DNA from: Patiria pectinifera
Lineage: Eukaryota; Echinodermata; Asteroidea; Valvatida; Asterinidae
Assembly: GCA_029964075.1 (NCBI GenBank)
Contig: CM057135.1
Span: forward strand, 8,148,863-8,212,862
Direction of reading: 5' to 3'
Length of the DNA stretch: 64,000 nt
The translations under genes were made by a program, and so were the position numbers. This document shows, one piece after another, positions 46,203 to 56,412 of the stretch. Below the pieces are notes generated by a model. It ran no database searches, was not told where the DNA came from, and saw nothing but the letters and a program-made list of their open reading frames with translations. The first letter of the stretch is position 1. Every line of letters begins with the position of its first letter.

Positions 46203-46399
46203 CAGGCGCGGATCCGGGGGGGTGTACCCCCCCCCCCTCTCTGACACCAAAAAATGGTAATAATTTTGGTAACACAAACGAAAAGAAGACATCCTGCAGG
46301 GGTTATAATCTGTATATTTTAGGCCCCCCAAAAAAGAGAAAAAATAAAAAAAATAATATACGTTGACCCCCCCCTGAAAAAAACCCGGATCCGCCCCTG
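46203..46399. mobile_element. Small hAT-like MITE
   Basis: The left end CAGGCGCGGATCCGGG and the complement of the right end CAGGGGCGGATCCGGG are inverted repeats. Inside are C-tracts and no coding. The flanks share GATTTT or ATTTT on both sides, but no clean 8-bp duplication can be shown. The CAGGGGCGGATCC terminus also occurs alone at 11489-11501 and 61501-61513. Confidence 0.6.
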
Positions 46400-46489
46400 A
46401 TTTTATAACAACAGCATTGAGCCATGTTTTTGGTTATTGTCCACCCTCAAGAAAGTGTCCCTCTGATTTAGTTTTTAAAAGTCAGACTT

Positions 46490-46717
46490 ATGTTTGGCAA
46501 AAGTAGTCGAGTATGGTATGAAAATAAAGGACGCGATGTTAACTTTCCAATTACCTCGCCATCTTGGGCAGCCACTGCTATATTCGGGTACTTTTTGGTG
46601 TATATCTTTAGACCCGAACGAAATCTAAAAAAAATCTCGCATCGCCTTGCTAAAGATTTAAGCGTGACCATGGACCAAGAAACTGCGGATAAAATACGTG
46701 CCCGACACGGCCACTGA
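46490..46717 (+). CDS. Hypothetical 75-residue single-pass membrane protein
   Basis: The ATG is at 46490. The frame has a polar N-terminus, one hydrophobic stretch (about residues 27-41: WAATAIFGYFLVYIF) followed by positively charged RPERNLKK, and a charged tail ending RARHGH. That layout suggests a small tail-anchored or single-pass mitochondrial or endoplasmic reticulum protein. I do not recognise the family, and no splice sites are needed. It could be a processed gene copy or a chance frame, but the composition looks more protein-like than neighbouring frames. Confidence 0.35.
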   Translation: MFGKSSRVWYENKGRDVNFPITSPSWAATAIFGYFLVYIFRPERNLKKISHRLAKDLSVTMDQETADKIRARHGH

Positions 46718-48492
46718 CCGGCTCAACCAATTACCACCAACCGAAAGTAATGTTACAACCGCGAAAACACACCCCTAGAGGGTCAGCCCCTGGGAAAAGC
46801 CGGAGAGCGCTTTGTTCATGCCGACAGATCCACCTAAGCCCTGACCCTCCCCCTGTACAATTCTGAGATATTATTGGTCACAGTAACACATAACCTGTCA
46901 ATCATTATGCCCCTGGAGCTGGCCTGGCCCAAAGCCAGACTCCTACACTAACATGAGGTTGGCTGGCCTTGGGTATCCTCTGACGTTTTTCTTTTGTTTC
47001 AGGCTAAAGTTAAAAAAAAAAAACCTTTCTATATAGAGAGGGGGGAGGGGGGGTTGAAGATCGCATGAGGGAAATATTGCCGGGTGGTTTTAGATGGTCG
47101 ACAGAGTGCATGGAAGTAAAATAGCATTTACAAAGAAATCCCCCCCCCCCCTCACACACAAAAAATACACATAATAATTTTGGGGGGAAATTTCTTAGGG
47201 GAAAATGCAAACTTGCAAAGAAAAATGATAAAGGTCTGCTCAGCTAATCCACCAAAAGTCAACCCACCATTTCCTTTCACAATATTACAAGACTGAACGG
47301 TCAATAATTGACTTCAGGGTCATGCATTTTTAGATAAATCTTGCCTCTTCTTTAATTGACTTGCATTTTTTTCAACTAGCAGTTAAAACTTAATTATGAT
47401 AGAAAATTTTGTGTTTATTCAGCTTACAAGTACACATGAACATAAATTGCATATTTTAAAGTTATCAACATAACCATTGCTCTAACAACCTAAAAACCTG
47501 GCAATGTATGTGTGATTCTCAGGGGCCTGTTTCGTCAAAATATGCAAAAGATCTGCTTTTCAGGATCTCACTTCTTTTTAAATACTTGAGGTTGTCAATA
47601 ATTCCACAAATTTATAGATACTAGGATATAGCTTTCCCTGAATAAAATATCTGCAAGACTAATTCTCAAAATTCAGCTCTCCCTTTTAGAAATCTGCAAA
47701 TTTTCTAAAAAGTGTGGCTTGATCGATTAAAGTTTAGCGTAACAAGATTTGTCAATAATACAAACAAATTGGCTCGGCTCGAGGTCATTTCAGATTACTG
47801 GCATTATGTTATTATTACACATAAAACAATAGGCAAAGTTTATAGAACATGTCAAGAGGAATTAAGATAAGCCTCTTGTAAAAACTCTTTTCTTAAAACG
47901 CTAAGTATAAACGGTTTAAACATGTCTTTAAAGTTAAACAAAATTGCATGTCAGAAACAGATGCATGTCAACACGAAAACGTTTAAATACTTCTTACTTC
48001 CAAAGAAGAACACTCCAAGTTATATGTTGTAGAACTCGTTTGAAGTCTAGAAAAAGTTTTTCAAGCAATAAGTTGTTACACTTGTGTCACAAAATCAAAA
48101 GGATTTTTAATGTCATTCTAACAATACTTGGTCTAAAATGTGAGCAGAACAGAATGTTCTATCCACACCTCCCAAAAGAGTGTTGAGCCCCTCCTGTCAA
48201 CCAAACAAAATCTAACCTTATTGGCCCACAACTAATCCTAGTTTTAGCGATAACACCACTTTTATAACATATACTCAAAGAAAACAAAATAGCCACAACC
48301 ACGTCTGTGGTAACAAATCCTTCTCTTTTGACAATAAACTATTTCTGTAGCAACATCCATTGGCTCACAACTCTGTTTTTCTGCCCTAAACTTTTACCCT
48401 GAAAACACAGTAAAGCAACGATCTTCAAGTTTGAGGCTCAAAGCAATAACAAATAAGGGTTTGTCGATGTCTTCGGCAATGTTTATACTCAC
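46718..48492. other. Intergenic, no gene seen
   Basis: Includes G/C-tracts near 47040-47055 and 47138-47150 and AT-rich sequence. If the RING gene has more 3' exons they would lie here or further left, but none could be recognised. Confidence 0.35.
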
Positions 48493-51400
48493 CTCAAGTC
48501 TATTCCAGCCAAGTTGTATATTCCTCGTACAGGGGGCATCTCTGAATACATCCCCATTGGATCAAATTCATCTGGGACTGCCCTACACAGAATACATGAC
48601 TGCATGTTGTCACATTTCTTTATACATTCATAACAACCTGCCACATTCAAACAACACTTTGTAGTGAGAACTGGGTGCTTGCTTGTTTCAAAGCAAATTT
48701 TGCATTTGAAAATGGCCGCGATGTCATCTGTACTTTTAGACTTGGACAAGTCCTTGACTAGTTCTTATATTTTCGTCACACCTTTGTATAGTGACTGAAG
48801 TGTTACTGGCGGCGATCCCTCACGAATACGCACCGATTCATTTTCCGACGAGGAAGATGTGGATGTAGGAAGATTTAACCCCTTCCGTTTGCTTTTGAAC
48901 CAGTCTGAGGTGCGCACAGCCTTAATCTTCCGATTTGTTCCCCAGTAAGTGCGGCCTGGAGAAGAAAACATATAAATACCATGAAATTTTAGAAAGTTGT
49001 ATTTATAGTGTTCATAAGGGAATAAATGTGTGCTTGGCTGGTCTTAAACAAGTACATTTAAGATCGGCTGGGCTTTGGAAGATAATGACCTGAGCCAAAG
49101 GCAAGGGTCATTATCAGCTTACAAAGCCCACCCGGTCTTAAACAGACTTGTTTAAGGCCAGCCAGGTACACTTTTATTCCCATTCATCATTACCTTTGAG
49201 CATGCTTTGAGTCAGAAAGTCAAAACAATTAAAAGAAATTATAAATTTCTAACGACTTTTCCAATTTCCAACTATCTCGAGTGATGTGACGCACAGCGAG
49301 TCGGCTCTATTATTAACTGTTTAAGACCCGCACGTGACGGGCTCTTGACCAATAGGAATGGCTGAACTTTCTTAGGTATTTATAAATAGCTATTAAACAT
49401 ATATATATGATCTGAATTTGTGGAATTGGCACATTGAAGTTATCCTCAAGATGGACTGTAAAGTTTGGTGCCATTTTGCCCCTCTATCAAAAATAAACAC
49501 ATTCGATATAAACCACATGGAAAATCAATTTATTCCCAGTGAAACGAGTAAATGAATTTAATTTTGACTCCGAAAGAGTACAGAGTTTTTCCAGTGCAAA
49601 AGTCAGTGGGGTTGGGACCTTGGCTGGGTGGAGTGCACCACAGCGAGTTTCAGAGATACATTGTATTAAAGGGAAAATACAACATTTGCATTAAAAAATA
49701 AAACTACCAAATCATTTTGAAATACCTTGCTGGACTGTTAAGTGAATGACAGTGTAAAGCATCATGTAAAATCATGGCACCTGGTATTCTGTCATTTTCA
49801 AGAAAAGTGGTATTTTTGTATCAATTTCCAACGCTGATCGGCCGATCAGCGTTGGAAAAAAAACTGGTTTTTTTTTCAAATACTGGCCCCAGTTGACCAT
49901 CGCACTTGTTTGCAATCGATTACACACCTGTGAACGGGTACACGCCAGCTAGACTGGTTCCCTGACCTTACAATTCCCCAATATATGTAAACTGCTCTAT
50001 TTCTTCTTAAATGGAGTCAGGGAACCAGACTACAGGAAAATGATTGTTTTTCTTGGTTTTTATAGCATTTTCGAACCCAAAATCTCAAAAAAGTCAGTGT
50101 AACTATATTTGCTATATATTTCCAATCCCCCAATTCCATCCATTTCTGAAAATTACAGCAAAAGCAAATGATGTATATTCCCTTTAAGGGAGTGGTTACT
50201 TGCAGTGAGGTCATGCCAAACATTTTACATTTTTAATCCCAAAAATGAAATTTAAGAGAGCGAGTTCGCGAAATTTTCAATTATCACATTTTTCTAAATC
50301 GGGTTTTTGCTTAGGCCAAACAAAAAAAATGGTGTGTTTACGGTAACCCGACCGACCTGGAATTTTTTCGGCCAAATTGCCGACCTCAAACTTTTTATTG
50401 CCATTTTGAAGGTTGGTAATTGACAAATTTCAAACATTTCAAGTACTTTTAATTATTTGCCACGAACAAAAAACATTTTTCACACTGGATTCCAGTGGAA
50501 TCTGACCATGATTTGACACAAACGTACCTGTGTTAAACGTGCGAAAATCGCGACGATCTCAAAACTTGAATTCTCAAACTACGAAGTACGATTATTTTTG
50601 CACGAACGCATCGGGGTACGCCTGGCTGGCCGACATGGTTCTCCCATGGTTCTCCCCACATACAAACGTGCGTACTTCGTATCGGCCTGATACGTACGCT
50701 AGAATTGCGGCCGGCCCGATACGCCGACAAAAAAATGCCGATCACATTTTTTTAGCCCCTGATACGCACAATATAATTATCATACACGCCATTAAAATGC
50801 ACAATTTGATTGTTACATACGCCATTATTTCAAAATCTGGACCAAAATCCTGTTTTTCCGATGCATGTGTGATCAAAATGCACACGATGACGTTTTCTGT
50901 CGACCACCAGCTAGCAGCACCCAGCTAACATTAACATACAGCATGGTACACTGGTTCCCTTCGCCAGCTAACGGAATCAATGCTATGATGAAGGACCGAA
51001 ACCAGTGACTACTGCCTCTGTGGTCCATACTTCGTATCATGCATACAGCATGATGATGTAGTGGGCCGAAGTTGGATCGTAAAAATATTACCAAACAAAC
51101 ATCGCTGGAGAAAGAGAATTTCTGCGAATTAATTCACAGAACGTGATCTTTACTTTCTGTGTATGTTTTTCCATTAAAATGACGAGATTGCAAAGCTCGA
51201 ACTTGTGGCGAAACATCGTAGCGTGTTTCTGCAGTAGTGCAAGATTTGCGGCCACGTGGGCCGAGAGCACGGAGCGATGTTCGGCCAGCCAGGCGGAATG
51301 TTGGCGGTGCCAGCGGCCGTGATGTATGTTAAGCATAAAGTGGAATCACCGACCTCAAATGTATTTTTAATTAGGTGATGCAAGTTTTAATCACTTTCAT

Positions 51401-53556
51401 GACTTTTGATAGCCAGTCTTGATAATTTTCGTGGCGCAAATGAAAATAATCCAGGCACAAAATAAACATGATCCTTGCTCTATTAGTACGAATGATGCTC
51501 CATTAATCAGCACCCCCAAAAAATTGGCGAAATAATTGTTCGACCTTCTGACGCTATTTTGAAAGGCATGTAATCGGAAGCAAAAGTTGTTTTTTTTCTC
51601 CACCTTAATTTCTTAATTTGAAACTTACATGTAAATGTAATTCATACCGTTTTCTAGTTAGGAAGCAATGAAACTCAGGTTGTGAAATGTTACTTTTTTT
51701 AAGTTAACAATTTTGATTTTTTTTTCTTTAATTACAAAAATATTAGTGACCTACAAGATCTCCTCTGAATTTCAAGGACAAATCTTAAGATAAAGACCCC
51801 CGGATTTGCTCTAAAATGCACCAGAGAGCTTCCAAAGTTCAAACATTTTCGGGTTGTTGAATCACAGCTAATCTTCCCCCACGTTTGAAAAAAATCCTGG
51901 GGAGAACCCTGGCCGACGATACAAATTAATTTGGATTGAAATGTATCGATTGAATATCTTCAATGCTTGAATAGTGGTTTTATACAATTTTTTGCGAAAG
52001 CCTGAACACGCATGGGCATGCTGAACTGAAATGAAAAAAAAAATTACAAAATAAAATTATTTCCCTACCTACCTACCTGGAATTTTTTCAGGCCGTTACC
52101 GTAAACACACCATTTTTTTTTGCTTGGCCTTAGGGCATATCCACCTTTAGCCCCCCTTGGATCTGTAAGTGGTTGACTGTTCAATTTTTTTCTTCAGGGT
52201 TCATCACAAAAGGAACCCCTCAAAAAACTTTTAAAATAAGCAAAGATTTTTCCCTTGGGGGGGGGGGGGGACCGTAACCGCAGGCAATCATACTTGAGAT
52301 ACTGATAAAGGTTGTATTACATTGGTACTATTGCTACTGGGTACTACTATTTTCATGCACACTCGAGCATGGCATCATGGTGAGAATAATTATTGAAAGC
52401 ATTTTGTCTGTTTGAAAAATAATTTGCTCACCTTTAGTGGCAGTCGTATTTTCGATCTCCAGCCCTTTGGAGTCAAGTAGAGTTACTGATCCCTCACTTT
52501 TGCATGCTTTGAAATAATCAGATTCTTGGATGAGCAGTCTTTTTATATCCCTTGTAGTTGTGTCATTACAGAGCGACAGGGTAGTTGACTTGATCTCAAG
52601 TAAGGCTCCATCAGAAAACTCACAGATAACAAAGTTCTTGGTGAAGGAGCTCTCAGACTTCTCCTTGTGTACTTCCGAAGCCGTGCCTAAAGTTGTAAAG
52701 GAGAATCGGAGAAGAAAAAAAAAGTACAATTAAATGTCTACAGTGACAGTACGAGGACGAGTGCAAGTTTTACTCGACTTTTGGGGGGGGGGGGGGGTTA
52801 CTGGAAACCACGTTCAAAACTTGGGGGTGCTGTGAAAGGTGAATATATTTATGTGCTACAAAGTACCGTTGAGGAAAATTTCTATTTTATACTGTACAAT
52901 TTGGTAAGGATTAGTGCACCTAACAATCTTCATTAAAAAAACACATTTTAGCATTTTTTCTCATCAGAATTTTTTCAGCAGTATTGGGTGTTTTTTTTTT
53001 TTGGGGGGGGGCATTTTCAACCACCAAACCCTCCCCTTCCTCCACTCTCCCGAAGCACAATCACTGGTAAAACCCTTCATAGGGAAAAGCTGTGGTTATT
53101 ACGAACATCTTTCACATACAAAAAAACACACCAATGGATACTGTATTTAGGCCTACCTGAGGAAAATTTTCCCTGTGCCACGTGTGCTGACTTCTTTTGA
53201 TTGCGGTACCTCTTGGACGGGCCTGGCAAGAAGTCTTCTGCCCCACCATTACCTCCGCCTGTACTAAAAGCGAATGGATTGAACTTTGGCGCTTGGTTGG
53301 GCAACGCGTCCCCAGTTATCTTCCATGTCAAGAAGCTACTCAAATTAAAAGTTCCACTGGAACATGGGACGACAACGGAGTCGTCAGAGCCATACAGAAT
53401 TATGGAGTCTGGTACAAGTTTAAAAATCCGTCCCAGTGTTGTACAAGACATCTGTACCTTTTTAAGTTTGAGGAGTCGGTCGTTGTCTGGTCCTTTAACA
53501 AGGAAGGTGCCAGTGTCCTGAAAATCTCCCCCGTCACTACCGTATGTCACGTCCAT
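48493..53556 (-). CDS. RING-finger protein gene, three recognised exons, in-frame stop before the RING
   Basis: Exon 1: 53556-53157, start MDVTYGSDGGDFQD. Exon 2: 52686-52432. Exon 3: 48955-48493, with a donor GTGAGT at its end, so more exons follow. Both recognised introns are phase 1 and join cleanly. The N-terminal region (about 220 residues, LGRIFKLVPDSIILYGSDD) resembles an uncharacterised family in fish and invertebrates. Exon 3 encodes CKICFETSKHPVLTTKCC...GCYECIKKC...CILCR, a RING-type zinc-binding array expected to recruit an E2 ubiquitin enzyme. A TAA at 48765-48767 interrupts exon 3 upstream of the RING, with the same frame open on both sides. Mutant allele, recent pseudogene or sequence error. 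Confidence 0.65.
49016..49183. repeat. Inverted repeat (foldback), about 75-bp arms
   Basis: GGGAATAAATGTGTGCTTGG at the left pairs with its near-complement ending at 49183. Internal GTCTTAAACAAGT / ACTTGTTTAAGGC and GGTCATTATC / GATAATGACC also pair. It lies in intron 2 of the RING gene; likely a small MITE. Confidence 0.75.
49825..49858. repeat. Perfect 34-bp palindrome
   Basis: TTTCCAACGCTGATCGG followed by its exact reverse complement, with no spacer. It is in intron 2 of the RING gene. Function unknown. Confidence 0.9.
49950..50032. mobile_element. 83-bp miniature of the TAGTCTGGTTCCC family
   Basis: Ends TAGACTGGTTCCCTGACC and GGAGTCAGGGAACCAGACTA, about 20-bp inverted repeats around a short AT-rich core. 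Same termini as 33929-34646. No convincing target duplication seen. Confidence 0.7.
50314..52129. mobile_element. Harbinger-like non-autonomous element, copy C (inverted relative to A and B)
   Basis: 1,816 bp, same terminal GGCCAA...AAATGGTGTGTTTACGG. Flanked by TTA at 50311-50313 and 52130-52132, an independent 3-bp TWA duplication. It lies within intron 2 of the RING gene. It differs from copies A and B at scattered positions, so it is a separate insertion of the same family. Confidence 0.9.
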
Positions 53557-53559
53557 CTT

Positions 53560-54159
53560 GCTTTGACGAAGAAATAAAAATTAATGTGTATACGGCTAGT
53601 GATATGCCATATAAGTGGTCACGCTAGTTGTACCCCAAAAAACTTTCACACGCTCCAAATAGGTGACTGACACCCAAGGAACTCTGTGAAAGAGTCGGCT
53701 CCCACAAAGCAGCCAAAGAGAAGCGAAATTCCGTTTGATTCGGGCCGACCTCTTTATCACTACACGTTACGTAGTATACGTCTTTTGCTTCTCGTACACC
53801 AGTGCCAAATACCATTACTGGCTACAAATTTCACAAGTTTATAAATATCCATTCGCAACACGGGTAAAAAGCTTGGTTTAGGACGAAATTAAATCCCCAA
53901 AAATATCCAGGAAGTCGGGGATCACAGAAAAGAGATCCTACAATTTTCCCTGCAGAAAAAGAATCGGCGAATCTTCGAAATGAAGAAATGAATTTGAATT
54001 ATTAAACAACGAAAATTCAATAAATAAATAATGCAGCAATTTTATATACATATAACATTTACATATTTAGAACGTCGATTATAACTTTGGACGATTGCCC
54101 ATTATAACAAATATTGTTTTCATCCAAGTTCAGAAGCAGGGATAACAGCGGGATCCGGG
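53560..54159. other. Upstream region of the RING gene, no feature
   Basis: A minus-strand open frame of 63 codons (53815-53624) has no recognised family. 54060-54160 repeats a segment of the neighbouring hairpin element (TATAACTTTGGACGAT, AAGTTCAGAA-CAGGGATAA) and may be its degraded continuation. Confidence 0.35.
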
Positions 54160-55408
54160 TTTGTAACTTGAAAACTGGTGTTTGATTGCAAAGCGGTTTA
54201 CTGGCCCAAAGGCTTATTCCAGACGCCGCCATTAATATTTTGTAACTTATTTTAAAGTATTTCGTACCTTAGCGATAAAATTAGTGAATTTCGAGACAAC
54301 ACTGGGTACCAAAGAAAATATTCAAATTCAAAAAAAACAAAAACTAAAAAAATTTAAACGAAGATCTCCGCCTGGAAAAAAGTAATCCGTGAAGTTTAAA
54401 GTAACTAATTAATTTTCTTTATTTAAAAATAAATTAATAAATATGCAGCGAGTTTTATTTGTGTTGTGACGTTCAATTATAACTTTGGACGATCGCCCAT
54501 TATATTTTGTTTTAAGCCAAGTTCAGAAACAGGGATAAAAATGAGCGAACCGAGACGATGCAATAACAGAAAAATCCTAAAATTGAAATAAACGAAAACA
54601 TAGAGCATTGCAAACCCGGATCCCCGCAAACACCCCCCCCCCCGCCCATCTCACTAGAGCCAAGCAACCCCTCTAGAAATTACAGACAAGTCCCGCACTC
54701 AAATTAAACTGTTAGGCCGGATATATAGGACAAGTATACGCGCGCACGTGTTCATGCTTTTTTTTTTAATAGAACTGTCAGCGGATTGGTGAGTTAGCAC
54801 AATGTTGACGTAATTGAAAAAGGCGGAGTTACTTGGAACCGTCCATTTTTTGGTAGGTACTGATAGCAGCAACTAACGTTTAATGAGCTCTGTTGGACAG
54901 CAGAAAAGGAGAAAAGTGGATTTGTCCAAACCCATGCTCAATCTGCTTTTCTGCTGGCAGAAAAGATGATTGGCCACTTTTAGACCACCGTGGCAAAAAC
55001 GTTCGATCTGCTTTCTTAGAAAGCAGAAAAGCAGAAAAGCAGAAAATTGCAATCGTCCAAAACGTTCAATCTGCTTTTCTGCTAGCAGGAAAGACGATAG
55101 CCCGTTTTTAGACCAGTGTGACAAAAATGTTCGATTTGCTTTCTTGGGAAGGAGAAAAGTAGAAAATACGATTTGTTCAAAACGTTCAATCTGCTTTTCT
55201 GCTATTTTAAAAGCAGAAAAGCAGATGCTAAAATAGCAGAAAAGCAGATGGCCACTTTTGAACCGCAACTGTAGGGTAAAAAGTAAAATCTGCTTTTCTG
55301 GTAGCAGGAAAGTAGAAAAGTAGACGAATGCATTTTGGCAAAACGTTCGATCTGCTTTTCTGCTGTTTTGAAAGCAGAAAAGCAGATGGGCACTTTTGAA
55401 CCTCCATC
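54160..55408. repeat. Hairpin-array repeat, copy 2 (inverted)
   Basis: Reverse complement of 34889-36185. The palindromic GCAGAAAAGCAGA array occupies 54895-55395 and ends at GGGCACTTTTGAACCTCC. Compared with copy 1 it has an altered palindrome near 55200-55245, where a hairpin unit is rearranged. Confidence 0.85.
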
Positions 55409-56016
55409 AAGTGAGGATTGCGGCAATCCTCGTCTCACATGTTTTATTTCTTCAGTTTCGGGGCGGAGGTCTGCAGAGTAGCAGAGTGGGCGGAGAATTT
55501 TCTCTGTGAGCCCCCGTTTGGAGCGGCCGTTTTAGTTGCCGAACTATGCTTCGTCATGTTATAATTTCGCCGTTCCTGCACGGATTAATCTGTGGAAGCT
55601 CCAGTTAAGTTCGTCACTGCTGCAGAAACCATGCAGTAGGCTGCTGCCTAGCGCCTGTGGTTCTTCTAGCAACCGGGAGTTTGCCCGTCGACTACGAGGC
55701 GGAGCTGTGACGTCCCGACAGCGTCAGACTTTACGGCACACGGTGTCTCGTGACCTGAGCACTGTGTGAGTTTTCTCCGGGCTGCGGTCGTCGGACTTTA
55801 TTTGTACCGGTTGCGGGAAGCGACGACGGTACAAAAGCAACCGAAGGGGCCGACCGTTTTCAACACCGGGTTCCATCACACATCGCGTACTTTTAAAGGA
55901 CAGCAATCTACGGGGACAATCATCAGAGAAGCCGGACTGTTTGTCTTTATTCCTCGGCAAAGGGGAACTGTGGTATTTTCGAAAGACTAGTGGGTCTCCA
56001 ACCCCCATTTTGTCTG
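55409..56016. other. GC-richer stretch, no gene assigned
   Basis: It has higher GC and CpG content than most of the window and several short open frames without family resemblance. It could be a promoter or first-exon region or the leader of another retroelement. The Gypsy element interrupts it at 56021. Confidence 0.35.
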
Positions 56017-56021
56017 GGCTG

Positions 56022-56176
56022 TGTTATATTCTGGGTGTGTAAATGGGTTATAAATCCAGTACTGAGAGAGAGCAATTCAGATTCGAGGTAACACTTTATT
56101 CGTACAATTCCAACATGGCGCAGCCCACACTTTTCTACTCCAGAGGGCGCTATGCAAATAGACTGTGAACACAACA
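56022..56176 (-). repeat. 3' LTR of the Gypsy element
   Basis: 155 bp; on the minus strand it starts TGTTGTGTTCACAG and ends AGAATATAACA. It contains GAATAAAGTG (a polyadenylation-type signal) in its middle. Matches 60508-60662 exactly as far as I can read. Confidence 0.95.
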
Positions 56177-56190
56177 TTCTCCCCTCTCAA
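56177..56190 (-). promoter_or_regulatory. Polypurine tract
   Basis: Minus strand GAGAGGGGAGAA directly abuts the 3' LTR, as expected for the plus-strand DNA primer. Confidence 0.8.
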
Positions 56191-56412
56191 AAATGAGGAA
56201 ACTGTATGAGTAACTACAGGAGCAATTAGCTTACATTTTGAAACCATACTTTGATCACTTTGCAAAGAATCAAAATATAACAATGAGGAATCAGAGACAT
56301 TGGAATGTTTGGAATGTTCAACAGATCAAATTAGGAAAATCACAGTTCAATTACTTAAACACATACACTTGTGTGTTTTAACTGGCACATGGAATGAACA
56401 GAACTTCACAAT

